Shown piece by piece: positions 10,936 through 25,900 of a stretch of 64,000 nucleotides of DNA. The notes beneath the pieces were generated by a model, which was given only the letters and a program-made list of their open reading frames with translations, had not been told where the DNA came from and did not search any database. The stretch covers positions 23,720,792 through 23,784,791 of the forward strand of contig OX392532.1 of the NCBI GenBank assembly GCA_947623455.1, in the 5' to 3' direction. The DNA is from Mimachlamys varia. Taxonomy: Eukaryota > Mollusca > Bivalvia > Pectinida > Pectinidae. The position numbers and the translations under genes are program-made. The first letter of the stretch is position 1; every line of letters begins with the position of its first letter.

Positions 10936-13900
10936 CTAAAAGGAAAACATCATTTTCATAATAAAGCCTAAAATAATCATTATTATAAAATTTTCACAAA
11001 ACGCACTATAAACATTTTTTTATTTGTTTGTTTTATATTATACATGAACATGTCTTTTACAAACAAACATATTTAAAGAATTCGTGTTTCATAGAAAAAA
11101 AAACCAGTACCATTTCAATTGGTTGGATATTATATATGATAATTGTTTTTCGCAATATAGAATTCGAATTTTGCTTTGTTTTGTACTTGCACGGAATTTT
11201 TCATATACATTTTAATATTTTTATATCTTACATCTAAGAAAATATATAAGAAAATACCTAAGGGAAACCAAAACGGATGTGCTACAAAACTGACACGTAT
11301 AACATACACGTTTTATATAAAACAGCATAAACATCACAAGTACTGTTGATTGCTACAAATATATTAATGAATGGATCAAATGTACCTGTCTTAATGTTCC
11401 ATGTTCTTTCTTTATGCTCCATACACAGTAGCCAAGTGCTGGTAGTAAGGACGAAAATGTAATGCACCATCCTATAGCTCGGGCATACACAGGGTAGTTG
11501 TAGTCTCCAAAGGACGGCGGCTTGTACGTAAAGATGCTTATCATGAGGAGACACTGGAGAAAACATAGAATCTTAATTACGTCAAACGTATAAAACGTAT
11601 TGCATATTTCGATGATCATTTCATCAGACTGGTTAAAGATATGAATGTTGTGAGCTTTTCAAAAATAATTGAATTTTAGTTTGTCATCAAATTTATCTCT
11701 CATTAAATAAGCTATACAGCCAAAAGCATGTCGTGAAACATATCGGCAAAGACTAGAGATCATTGGAGGAAAATTATAATATTCACATTGATTTCTAAAA
11801 ATGTCGGGAGTTTCCCAAAGTGAGATTTTAATTAACGTTTTTAATCCGTCTAATTTATCAAGTATATCCATAATGATATTTTTCATAAAGAAAAGATCTT
11901 TCGAACCATTTGCAAAAAAAGACACTTTTTTTGAAATGCACTATGAAGCAAGATAAAATCGCACATAAAGATGCGATTTATATTCCATTGGTGTTAAGAA
12001 TGTACTGTAAAGATTTAAACCAACTACGCTTTATGGAATATGTTAGATTTCGATCCCCATTTAAACTATCTAACTGGGCACAAAAGGAAGATGAATAGAA
12101 CATACATCAAAATTATTGTATTGAGTGGAAACATCACTATGTCAAATTCCAATCCCTTTTTGTGTTCTACAATACTGCTCGCTAACGTTCAGTTTTTAGA
12201 AATAAAATACATTTTATAATGAAAAGTGTAGATTTTGTGAATCTATTCCAATCAAAACTGTTTTCTTTGCCAAAATAAATTTAAATCGTCAAACAATTCA
12301 ATTTTGTAAATAATGTGACCATTGTAATATTGAAAAGATTCAATGTTGTGTTAAACAAAACATTTATATCCAGGCAAAAGACGTACTGTGAGAAAAATAG
12401 GCATAATGAACGCTATGCTTAAGCGGATGATGGCGGGAAGTGGACGGTTAAGCATCAGGCGGACGTCACGGTCTATTCTGTGCATACCTGTAAAAAGCGA
12501 ATGAAGATACAATTATTGAACTGTTCTCTAAAACATGTATAGCAAATTTTTGTAAACTTTTGCATGAAATATCATCATTCGATACATTTTGTGTGTCTTC
12601 TCTTCCTTGCCTACAAATATTGCATATGGATTGTTATTGCAGTGCTCTTATTGGATTTAAAAACGGCATTGATTCTTTCATCTTTCACATCATGCTCAAA
12701 GAGAAACTGGAGTATTGAGGAGATTCGTCATAATGGTGTTCTGCAAAATGTTACCACGTCACAAATCACAATATTTACCCATAGAACATTCATAATTACC
12801 ATAGATCCAGGCAAACACGATACACTCAGCCATACAAATCAACATGACACTCCAGGTTCCCGTGTACCAGTCCACCAGCAGGAACATATACATTCCTGCC
12901 TGTTATATAAGAAAAACGCACTTGAAATACAAAGACAAACACTTCCTCTGCAAAAGGAAATATTTGTAATGTTCAGTTCGCATACCATAAATTTGGTTTT
13001 ATTGCATTATATCATCATCAAAATCGATCTGATAAATCTTAACGGACTTTCTACAGATACCAGATAGTGTAGCCTATAATGCAGAATTTGTTCCGCGATG
13101 GTCCTGACCAACAACTGATTATGCGGAAAGGTCTGCGATCCTGAATAATATACATCTACTACTGAGATGCAAAAAAATATTGTTTCATCAAATGTCTCTA
13201 TTTCGAGGTCACCAGGTGGATTTTGTAACCGCGACATTGGTATTTTGCCTATATCTTTATGGTAGCCACTTTAAGATTAAAAGAAGAATAAATAAGATGG
13301 ACCAATTCAGGATTTGTGGGTCTTTTTGTTTTGTCAAAACATTCAAATGCTGAACTTGCATCTAAAGAGCCCGAGTTTTGAAGTTCGGAACATTGGTGCC
13401 ATGCAACTTTATGTATAATTTACTTACTTGGGTAGCAAGTGGTAAGCTAGCAACAATCATCAAAGCACTGGCAATGGTCAGAAGAGTTATTCTTCGATTG
13501 TTGAAAATTTTTGGAAACATTTCTTCAAATGTCATCAAAACTGGTTCTGTGAGTATCGCCTGCAAATAAACATTCTTGTTTGTATATTGAAATTTATAGG
13601 TATAACAACGATGAAAGGTTTCTTGTATTAATGTTCATGAGAACGTATTCATCTACGTTATCTCCACCAGAAATGGTATTTATTAAATTAGTTCAAAAAT
13701 ATTTACGAAATTCTAATATTTTATCAAACTCGTGTTTTCACATTTTTTTCTACATCCACACTTTAAAAGTAAGAATGACACTTTGTAAAAGATTTATGCA
13801 TATCGTCTAGAAAGAAACAATACTGATGTAACCTTTGTGAACTTCACTAGGACGAAAAAGTTTGTAAAATGTTCAATTTAAACATTCACCAAGACATCCA

Positions 13901-16900
13901 AACCTGGCAAAAGGAGAACCAGATAAAAAGTGGCACACCAAAGTTGTGGCAAGGGGAAGTAACTCAGGGCCTTTGGGTAGGCTATAAATCCGATGGAAAA
14001 ACCACCTGCAGATGTAAAAAATGTACTATTAATATGACCTATGCTGTTAATAAAAGGGATAAAAGCATAAAGTTAAAGGCAAACAGTTTGAAAATTGTAT
14101 AATCTGATCATAGCGATGTATCAAAACGACATAAAACGGTAAAAAAGAATGTATATATATATGTAATCTGACCAGGAATACAAATACAGATAGTGACGCC
14201 GCAGGGGGGTCGAACCAACGACCTCAGCTGTTAATAGGACACGTAAAACAAATCAACCAATCCAAACCAAATATAAATTCAGAGAATAGATAAACGTCAA
14301 CAAAACTTTAATCCGAACTCAAATATAGGAACAAAGGAAAGGTTTACATGGAGACCCTCGTAAAAGTAAAAGAAAATAAGATAAGGTGTTCCGGAAGAGT
14401 AAGCGTATTCTGCTTCATCGACAACACCCGCCATGTAAAAATCCTCAAAATGAGAACCGAGTCATCATTGTCAATCACTAAAAAGCAAACTCAAAAACGT
14501 CCATCTTCATATCACACAAAGATACAGATACTTCTCGATGTCAGTATTTGGAGGATGTCGGTAAGCATTTCTAACACGAATATTATGTGTTTCTAACAGA
14601 GCTCGAACCCTTGATCTCCAGGTTCCCCTAGGATGCTTTACCACCAAACTAAATGAAAATCCTCTCTTGCTCGAACCTTAATCCCATGTGAATTAAAAAA
14701 AGCCATATATATATCTTATTTAACAGTAATCATGAACGTTTCTGGTTATTACACTACACCACCAAGCTTCTTCATGCCGAAATAAGAATAGAGGGAGAAT
14801 TTGAAGCGTAACGTTTGACATCAAATTTGACAACCGTGGACAGGACCATCTTTAAAGAGTTTTCTAATGCGATACTCTGCCAATTGTTGCTATTAAATGG
14901 TTTGAGTTGCCAACAACCACTTATTCTGCGTTGAAACCTAACATTTTCATTTGACGATAATAAGGATGATACCTTTATATGCAGACAGAATTCGTTTGCA
15001 TATATCTACTGTATTGAGTACATGGTTACATATTTATAAAAATATACCTGATGCTACAACGTCTTTTATAGGAACACCTATTTCCTCCGACATCACGCCA
15101 AGTACGGAAAACACCACAAGGCCATTGAATAGTCCAAATATCAAGGTAGCTGATGTTGATATCACAGATGATCTGTAATTAAAGAATGTTTCATACCATT
15201 TCATTTGATGATCAGTAAATGCTTATTGAATATATAATACATAGCACATAACTTATCCATAGCTTTTGTTGATGCTTCTGTATTCTCTATTGCTTATTGT
15301 TCAGATGTATTTATCATTTCAAATGAGCTTATGCATTTGAGCGAGGTCGTCCTATCGTCGGTCCACTTCAACTTTTCCTTTAAACGACTTCTTCTCATAA
15401 ATCAAACAGCCTATAACATTGATATGTTATAAATTGTTCCTTGGATAAAGCCGTACAAAGTTTGAGAACAAATTACGTTTTGCTACATGTATATTCTAGG
15501 TCACAGGGGCCAAATCTGATAAAACCTTCTAACGACTTCTTCGGATAAAACCTTGATATTTAGCTAAATGGTTTCTTGCATTGGTCTTAGATGAAGCCCG
15601 ACAAAGTTTGCGGAAAGCATGTCCTTTACCTATTTTCAAGACAACAGGGATCAAATCTGTTTAAACCTTCGAATGACTTTTACTGATAAACGAAAAAACA
15701 GATATCTGGCTGAAATATTCCTTGGATGAAGCCCAACAAAGTTTGCGGAAAAAAAATACATTGACTTATATTCAAGGTCACAGTTGCCAAACCTGTTAAA
15801 ACCTATTACGCCTTTTGTCTTTGCTTACTTTCGAGATCACAGGGGTTAAATAAATAGCTTAGCTGGAATATTGAAAGCCCTGAAACATTACTTTTAGTTT
15901 GTAGCTTTCTTGGAAGGTTCCAAACAAGTTTCTTAAAACAAGTTTGGCCCACTTTCAATCTCCGAAATGCCTGAGTATATGCGTTTTTGCTGGTAGCTGC
16001 CTAGGGAAAAGCCAAACAAAGTTTGTTGTAAGAAGTAACTTTGGCCTACTATCGGGGTCAAAGGGGTCAAATGTATTAAAACCTTAATATGTTCATTTGA
16101 ATGACTTGCAGCCATAGATCTTACACCATTTTAAAGTTGACAGGGAAGAGATTGATACCGTGCGAGCGTCAGTTTGATTAGAACAGTAATACCTACTGAA
16201 TACAATTTGTGCGGAATTTACAGTGTGCACCCATCATCATAAGTCCTCCCCAGCCAGGTCCAAGAGTTAAAAACGTCTGGAAGGAGGCCTCTATCCACAG
16301 CTTGAATATATACAGGTGAGAAATGTTAATCATATATTTACATTTGCGCTGCAGTGTCACTATATAAACCAAGCAACTTCTGTTTCGATTCATATGCTGC
16401 ACCTCTTAAATTTAGTAATAGATACAGCATGCCTAAAAATGAATTAAACTGCATCATACAGCTGTTTCGTCCTCCTAGGACTCTTCAGTGATGCTAGGGG
16501 CCAAAAGGTAGGAATCCAAAATTTCTAAACTAATGTAGAAGCAGAAGGTTCAGGTGCGTAAAACCCCTTTAATTTATTAACTTAGAAGTAAAATAATTAG
16601 GACTATAACCCGAAACGGGTATAAATACGAACGAGAGATGAAGGTTAAAAACAATGCATATCACGCCGAACTCTCGTTTGGATGAGAAATAATTATAGAC
16701 AACTTTTTGGCTGAAGATAGTCCATTCAAATCGTTTAATAGATAAAATCGAATAAACTTATTTTGACATCGAAAAAGAATGCGTCGTCAACACAAATATA
16801 AGCTTTTTATCAACCATTCTCCACCCTGAAGATGGCCCCTCTCCCTGATTCTCGGAATGTGCAGAAGGCCTATCGTCCGAAAAATTGTCTGCATTATTGC

Positions 16901-19900
16901 CAATCTGACACCACATACATTTTGTAGAAAGACGATTCGTATCCCTACCATCAGTGTCAAGTCGACCAAATATAGCATGCATGTTTTCGGGTTATTATTC
17001 ATCGTATTATCATATATGAGCCGCATCACAGGTAACAAACAACACGACGCTGACAACTTTTTCCATTGAGGACCACGTCACATTACTCATTTTTTCAAAT
17101 TCAGCGGACATGCCTCCGAGCTCAGTTTATGCTATTTTCCTGTAATGCAGTTGGCGTTCATATCGCCTTTAACTCGAAACGGAATGCAGTGTAATGCTTA
17201 AATAATTATGTCCTTTATGAATTAAACAAAACGCAACTAGTATCATTCATTGGTGTCATTGAACATAACTTATTATGTTATCCCTACAGTGTAATGTATT
17301 GTAAACTGGTCCGTGAGAAATACTCCATTTCGGATTATTATGTTTTTTTGTTCTTTTTTAAAACGAATATTAAGTTCGTTTATACAATCATGCAAAATGC
17401 CGTGATAAGGAATCTAAATGACCATATTAGGAGGACTGTTTTACCCTTACGCCCTGTGGTGAGTGAAAATATGGGTAACGTTTAAATGTTCGCTTCAAAC
17501 AACAGACTTTGAAATATGTTTATATAAAGCAGTAATCGTGATTATTCGTACAAAAGGTCAATTTATTCAATTTACTGTTCTCGATATGCATACAATTTTC
17601 AACATTTGTAACGATAATAAAATGTTGAAGTTAAATACCTAAAACCGAGCGTACCAGCTCGAGGTCAAACACAGGGGCTTGTGAACGGGACGAATGTTAA
17701 TAAATTTTGCATTATGTTGGATATTATGGCGCAAGGCAAAATCCTCACATCTGATTGATATTATAAGTTTTTACGTTGTTCCGAACACGTTCTCCGGCAC
17801 ATGAATGTAATTGGAGTCGCCGACGAGAACAGCACGATGAAACCATGCTGTGGCGTTGGACGGTTTATTTTGAAAACTTAATTTTAACGTAAACTAACTA
17901 CGTTACTACAACAGTAGTACATTGTATACATGATAAATAAACATACAATTACGTACCTGCGGGTTAGCAAACCTTCGGAAATCAGCCGACACGAAATACA
18001 ACATCCCTTTGGTAGCTCCTGGTAATGTCAGGGCTCGTATCCAGATCATCGAAATGAGAACAACAGGTAGTAAGGCGGTTACATATAGCATCTGCATGGA
18101 AAATATTTGCATAAAATCTTATTCAAAGCCGTGTGCACAGATGTCGGAATAATTTTTAACTGGTGAAATGACACACTTTCGACCCAAAGAAGGTATCTGA
18201 TTTAGTACAAATTTGACACAAATTCATAAGTTTGATATCGACTCCATGAGGATCGGATCTACTTTGACCAAAGTCATGTACAATATCTTGGATATTTCTA
18301 TCAATGTGACGTAGTATGCGCGGAAGTGGAGAATGTGATTTTGTACACAGCAAACATTTGCTTTTCATTTTAAAATGGCTCATGTAAGTATATGTCAAAT
18401 GAATAAAATACATTTTTTTACATCTGATTTTTCAAACACCAGACATGTTACAACAACTAGTAAACAATACCTTTCATTAGTATGCCTAATTAGTTCAACC
18501 GATTTTGAGTTCGATTATTGTTTTGTTGATGCTTTGGTATTCTGTGTTTTTTTTAAAAGGTATTTTTCTTTAGAGGGAACCTGGTCACCTGATGTCTCAC
18601 AAAGCGAATATAACATGGAAATTGGCTCGACCAATGGATTCCCCAAGAGGATAACCATGTTACCATGGCAGTGAACAATAACCCCCACTCATGAAAATAA
18701 TCCGGGAGTCGTCTGCTTTCAAGCTTCGTTTTAACACAGCAATGGAAGTGGATATTTCGTCAATATATACATTTATAAAAACAGGGTATGTTGTAAATTT
18801 AACGCAATCTGTTAAAAATAACTTCTTTGACTCCAAAGTGATACCAGGTATTTCACTATTATTGTTACATATACTATTTTCTCTGGTATACTCATCACTT
18901 AAAAAAAAAAATCTAAAAATGTCCGTGACATGAATGCCCCCACCCCCATATGAAAGCAGTTCAGAAAACCATAATTGGAACTTGGACAATATTTGGATTT
19001 CGACCAATCAGAGGCCATGAACTGTCTCCTACTTTAGTTTTCACAAATGAATACTGGCATTGCTTTTGTATTGCCAGATTACATACACATACCAAATTTA
19101 ATTTAAGTCGGACAATATTTAAATTTCGACCCATCTGAATCTTTTATTTGGCGGTCATCTGGAATCGTAGTGCCATATTTATTTCTTTATAATGACTGCC
19201 TTCACGTTACCATCCCTCCCACCAAGTTTTATTATAATCCGTGAAGTAGAATAAAAATGTATTACAGGATGTGTTTTTAGCCAATCAGGGGCCGTGACGG
19301 CCATCTTGGATGCTTGATCCGGAAAAAAATCCTACTTAGAAATTTTGTATTCAGGATTACGGAAGAAGGGCAATGGTAGTGGTTAAGAATGCTTTTATGC
19401 TCCATCGAAAACGATTGATTGAAGAATAGAAAACAACTATTTTGTTTCCGAAATCACGTCCTCTATATCGTACACTAAATCTCTGTTTCAGAAAAGCAGC
19501 TCCTCATTACACAGTTAAAAGTGTTATCATGATTTTTTACCAAATTCAGCTGAATTTTATTGTTTTAAATTCACTTTAGTGCTCGGACTTTACCAGGGAA
19601 ACGCATTGCGTCCACATATGAGCACTGAAAATGAAATATATCCGATTTCTAAAGATATTTGGATTAAATTGTAAATCGGATAAATGTTCTACTTTGATCA
19701 TTAATTGTACAATAAAATGCGCAATGCCAGTGTATACCTTTCCCATACTTTCGACGCTTTTTACGATACCGATGGCAGATACCAGTCTCATCACAAACAG
19801 ATAAGCGACCAATACTAAACTGATGGTTCCAAGGCTGTCGATCCCGTCGGATATCCGTAGGACCCGATACCTGGTGTAACAAAATAGGGAATACACTGGA

Positions 19901-22900
19901 AATGGCTGTCATTTGTGTTCTTTTATTGTATACCATTTCAATTTATATAAAAAAAAAAACAGATTCCAAATATAGCATACATGTAACTGGATATCACGGT
20001 ACATGTAAACATTAAGACGAATGTCGAGTCCTATTTAAAACAGTAAAACTTGTACCGTAGTGATTCTGAAGTTTTTAATACATGTGCTATTAAATGCAAA
20101 GTAGTATCCAACAAACCCTTACAATATCACTGAAATTCGAAGCAAAAAGAATGTCATGCTTACAGCCAAAACTCGTCAACAGAATCCACGGGATGGTATA
20201 TGGTGATGTTCTGTTCGGGTTTTACACTCCAGGGCGTGATGTTCTGAAAATGCTGAGTTTATATCAATTATTCAGTATGCCCGAATCATTGCAACAAGCA
20301 AAGCCTTTATTATTCTGAAATGTGTAGCTTGTGTAAATGTGTTCGACTCCAACACAAGACACAGAATGAGTAAAAGAATTTTCAATTCCAATAGCAACAG
20401 TTGCAAATATTTTGATGATTGAACAATATTGCCTGTAGCTTCAATAAAAATATTCAATATTAAACAAATGTTTTAAAATGCCAAAATTTATCTCCCTTTT
20501 TATACTCTTCGACAATATCTTCTGACGCACTGGCAATGCTATTATTTTGAATTCATCAGCAAATAAAATTAATAACAGTTCGTAGCTAGATTAACTCAAG
20601 CTATTGTACAGATTTGATATATTTCATTTAGCATGTTTTGCACAATGATCTGACTTGTTTTCTGCATTATTTCATTGTCTTAACAACATTACATGTTCCA
20701 ATAAAGAGAATTATTTACCATGGTGACGTTGTTTCCAGTGCAGTTGTAAAACGACACGTTCCCGGTTACTGCATATGAACCTTCTCTATAACAAGCCGGG
20801 GTGTTCCAGTAATTGTCACAGTTCGTCCACGGCAGGACTGTCTTAAACGAGTTCACAAAATACTCGAATGACCAGGCAACTAAGATGGCAGCGTTTACAG
20901 CGCTTAAACAATTGATGATTGCAGTAGCAATACCAACTCCTGTGGATGAATATATATTGTAAAATGAACGTCTGTTCAGATTATGTCTGGATATTGTTCT
21001 TTTAATTGGTTTTATTAGTGATCGTTCGTTTGATAGGAACTTGCTCAAGCCATGCCTAATATTTGCAGATAGTTATTTATGTTCACTGAACCCCCTCAAA
21101 AACAAACACTAGTACAAGTTCACATTCGGGGCAAGCTTCTTCAGAGAATTGTTAAGCATTCAATATTTAAAAATATATATATTTATATTACGACCAATTG
21201 AGCTTCTTATGGTTTGGTTGATTCCATCGATGCTGATGATTATATCGTCCGGTCGTTTAAAGTAAAAGCGGTGGCGTACTGTGAAAGGTTAGTTAGTGGT
21301 TTGGTTTTGTGCAGATAAGATAAAAACGGGTATGGTTTTCAGTGCATGAGGGCTTCAAGGTCTACGTAGGGAATACGTGTTATGAAAGCAGATTTAAATT
21401 GTTTATTTAGTAGGTTGCCTTACATGTTGTGTCTGCTATTAGTTGTCCGTCTTTCCGTAGTCCGAGTTTTCTTTTCTGGTGGTTTTAATTTAAGAAAACA
21501 GTTTTTTTAGGGTTTTAATTTTGCAAGAGTGTGATGTTTAATTTGTTGTTCATCTACTGGTATGTCTTTTATAATTTTTTCTATGTATTAGGATATGCGT
21601 TTTTGTTTTTGTTTTTTTTTGTAGTTTTGATTTATTTGTTATTGTATTTCTGTATTAGTTTTGTTTTGCTTTGCTTCGTGTGTGTAGTCTTTGCATTTGT
21701 TCATGAGCTGGTGGATAGTGTGTGTTATCCATGGAAGTTCTGCTTTGTATACGTGATGTTTTTGGGTATGGTTTTATCAACTGAGTTGTTGAGTGTCCGT
21801 TTAAATGTATTCCAGAGGTCTTCTGCAGTTTGGTTGTTTTGTTCGAAACGTTTTGAGTTCAGTTGTACGAGGGCATTTCTTATATCGTTACAGTCAGCTT
21901 TGTTGTATATAAGCATATATCTAGGTTCCCTTCAAACGTCCATTTCGCTGTATACAATGTCATTGTTAACATTGTCATCAGCTTACACTGTATGTGATGG
22001 TGCGGTTTCCGTCCGTCCGTCCGTCAGTCAACGTTCCCTTTTAACGACCGAAATACCGAAAGGCCTAGAGGCGTGAAGCTGGTAGCTTTCATGAAAGGAG
22101 CAGAACAGAGTTTGCGAAACATCGGTGACCTGCCTTCATGGTCACAGGGGTCAAATTAGCCAAAACATTCAAATTTCTGAAATACCATCAGTCATAGAGA
22201 CCTTATATTTGACCGAACAATGTTTGCGAAAAGAAATGACCTTGACCTATATTCAAGGTCACATGGGTCAAATATGTTAAAACCCTGAAACGACTTTTTG
22301 TGATTAATAAAAAGGAGATCTAGAAGCATGATATTCGGCTGAAAGGTTCCTTAGATGAAGCCTTGGATTGTATGGTCTTTATGGTCGATATGAATGACAG
22401 GCATCATGATCAATGTCATTATTAGATGTGATGATGTGACGGACCCCCCCCCCCCCCCCCCCCCCCCCCTTACGGGCTGACGGGCGGGGCCAAGAAAATA
22501 TATTTCCGTGATAACCTAGATACCAATGTATCTAGGTGAGCGATACAGGCCCTCTGGATCTCTTGTAATTTTGTATTGATCATTGAAAGTAATTTCAAAT
22601 GATAAAGGGTCATTTAAGTCTTACTGACATTTTTAAAATAATTTTGTATTTTTTTTCATTGAAAATTCAGGTTAAAGTTGTGTGCCAAAGCTTCTCTCGA
22701 GTTTTGCCAAACATTTAATATTTTGACTGAATGAATACTGTTTATTCAAAGCTTCACAAATACCTGCCTGTATATAAGCGATACACAATTAACATATTTA
22801 ATGCATATAAAATGCAGAATCACGATACTTAAATACAAAAATGCATAATGTACAACGTAACATTCTTGTTATCATTATCACTGCCCGTGCTTATTAGCTT

Positions 22901-25900
22901 TGGAAGGCGAAATCGATATTTCGACGCATTATTAAATCTTCTTTTTTTTCCGAACTTGTATATAACGTAGGTTCACTAATAGAACAGACCGCACAGAGGA
23001 AGTTTTCCTCTTTTGTCTACGCATAAGCCATACATACATTACACACAGCTACATTTTCACAAGGAAGACCAACCCTTTTGTCATATTGCCATATTGTCAA
23101 CCATTTACAGTCAAACATATGATGATTGAATGTGCTGATTTTTAACAAATACATGACAGATTTTATAATGTATTACCAATGAAATGTTTATTTGTGCGAT
23201 CTATCTGATTACTTACATTCAATTAAACTCTATATAATAAGATATGTATCATAAAGTTTCTTTGCTATAAATATATTTGGATACGTTTTCATTGTTTTGA
23301 AATGTTGGGAGATTTTAACTTTTTTTATACTGGTTTTTGTGTATTCTTATTTATAAATGTCTTCTTTTCAATGTTACTTGGCTTAAATGATTTAACTGTC
23401 GACTGGCCGAGCAACAAATCAAATCTTATCCTTAAATATTTCATGATCTCCGTTGCCTTTTTAGATGTTTTATCTGTGCTTGTATTTAAACAGTGGCAGT
23501 TATAAATGGCTAAAAAACTAACAAGCTGAAATGATAGGTATATTATAAAGTTGATTCCAGACAGATTAAGCAAATAGCTTTAATCCTTTAAAAGCCATGA
23601 AGTGTCTCGCAAACATAATCGAAGGTGTATTCAAATGGTAATTGCCCCTTGGGGCTTCGTTGGCAAAGTTGTAGTTATATCAGACGGAAAACTTAAAGAA
23701 ATAATTTGATTGAATTTTAACAGCTAAATATGGAAATGAAACGAATATGTCACATGCTGATATGCATGAACGAATTTAAATTACCTGTTTACTAACCATG
23801 AAGTATTTATATATTGTCAAAAGTTCCGGACTATCGCAATGAGGCTTACACGAGCATATCCACCTCCCAAATAACACACAAACTCCACACATACACTCAC
23901 AAAGCGTACACCGAGAGGCCGTTCTTAAATGACCTCAGCTGTTAAGAGGACGTAAAGACATGCAACCAAACAAAATTTAAAACATGCCATGAGAGTCCGA
24001 CGTATTAACTCATAAACACGTATGAAATATTAATATATAAGTAATTTCTTTAATTCAAAGATGAATATATGAAGATATTTCAGGTTTATAAGACCGTTTT
24101 TCAAGGGAATTGGTCTTATTCGTAAAGATGACGTAACACACACATATGCTGCACCTTTTAAATACTGATCGATGTCGACTGCTGACGAACTAACAACACA
24201 ATGATTCGAGATGTGCAGGTTGATCAGAACTATTGGCATGTTTATTTGGATGTGACATAGATTTACATTGCAGGTGTCATAGATGAAGCAGATGACTCTT
24301 ACTCTTCCGGAACACCTAGTCTTATTCCCTCTTTTACTTTTACAAGGATATCCATGTAAATCTTTCCTTTTTCGCATTTTGCCGCTAGTTTAATCGATTT
24401 TGAGTTCGGATTATGATTTTGTTTACGCTTTTGTACTCTCTATCTTCTTGTAACCCTGTTAAATACTAGCTGCAATATACCGCTCGGGTAGGGAGATCTT
24501 ATCTTTAGCTCGATCGATTGAGCGTAAGACTAGTAGTCAGAGGTTCCGGGTTCGACTCCTAGCGGAGGCATTTTAATAAATATGACCTCTGTTACATTCT
24601 ATTTTTTTTTTATTGATTTCATGTTTTTGTTGTCTACAGAAGTTATTGATCCAAACTTTATTATATCACCAATATCTATGACGTTGCAGAGGACAACACA
24701 TTTATTACTTTGATCAGAATCTCACTCACCCCGAAGTAAGGGACATATGTCCCAAAACCTCCACGGTCCTTTACCAGAATATTGAGACAGTGCAAGTTCC
24801 AGGAAGTACAGCGGGAGTCCACAAACCAACATCAGTAGAATGTAGGCGATAATGAAAGGCCCTTCAACAAACATCAATACAGGTGACCTTTGTGGGTTGA
24901 AATAGAGATATGAGATGATGTGCGCTTCATTTTATTAACTACCAAACTTTTGGAATATTTTCATGCAAGTACATTGTTTAAATTACAGATATATGCCGAT
25001 GTTTTTTCTGGGTTTTCTTTTGTCTTTTTACAAGGGGCTCCGTGTAAATATATTTCCTTCGTTCATAGTTTGTCCCTACTTGAATAGATTTTTAGTTCGG
25101 ATTTTTTTTTTTTTGACACTTCAATACTCTCATATATTTTATGCATGAAATGACTTTAATGTTAAACAAACTGTAATTTTAGACAATTGCCACCGTATAA
25201 CCCAGAATACGACTAGAACGCCTGCATCTTTAACGTATTATTTTACACTATTTCCCCCTTCGAAGCTCAACTCTTTGACCCCTGGACTTTCAAAATTTCA
25301 AGTTGGTGAACATTAATATTATTCAACTTGATTTGCATCTTGCTATAGTTAATGCAAAAATGAAATTTGAGTGATGACATTAGCGTACCTTACCGGAAGG
25401 TCAACGACCAGTATTAAGGTGTATCATATTCTTAAGGATACCAAACCTATCGTAATAAACAAAGTCTCCATTTTGTGACATTTATGGCACTTTTATGGTC
25501 GATTTGACTTTGTGTTATTTGTCCTTAGCTGTTGTGCAGTCTGTAACGGTCTATGTACCTTTGCACTTTTACAAATGTATATGTATATGAATATTGAATA
25601 ATGTGAAAGATATTAAAATAAAAAAAACTTATTATACACATAAAACGAGTATAGCTTATTTTACAGTATTCTGATATAATATACAATACTTTCATTATGT
25701 TGTTAGAATAGAAGTTATATGGCATATTTCCCCTCCTTCATTAAGTTATTTTAAATTGAATTTCCTAAAAAGCATTTCATTTTATTACTTAGATATCTCC
25801 GCATTGTTACATAAAACCGCCGTTCAAAATATCAAGCTTTTATTTTTAGATTTTTTTTAAAAACTTTACATTTGGTCAGTTTTGCTCGTTACAAAATCTT

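Noticed and set aside
12564..13067. 167-codon plus-strand open frame
   Set aside because: Crosses exon 11 of SLC6 copy A on the opposite strand; no domain, and part of it is intron antisense.
16222..16300. Shorter exon 7 ending at an internal GT (after the His303 codon) in copy A
   Set aside because: That donor does not exist in copy B (AATAAG, coding NKF) and would break the phase with exon 8; the longer exon fits both genes.
21531..22076. 181-codon plus-strand open frame, very Phe/Leu/Tyr-rich
   Set aside because: It lies antisense to a recognisable LINE ORF2 relic and runs into the R6 repeat and a GTCC microsatellite; hydrophobicity is explained by T-rich composition.
22444..22469. Poly(C)/poly(G) tracts as functional quadruplex or regulatory elements
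   Set aside because: Homopolymers with uncertain length next to repeats; no supporting context.
24494..24570. Functional tRNA gene
   Set aside because: A clear B box, but the acceptor strands do not pair and the anticodon stem is broken.
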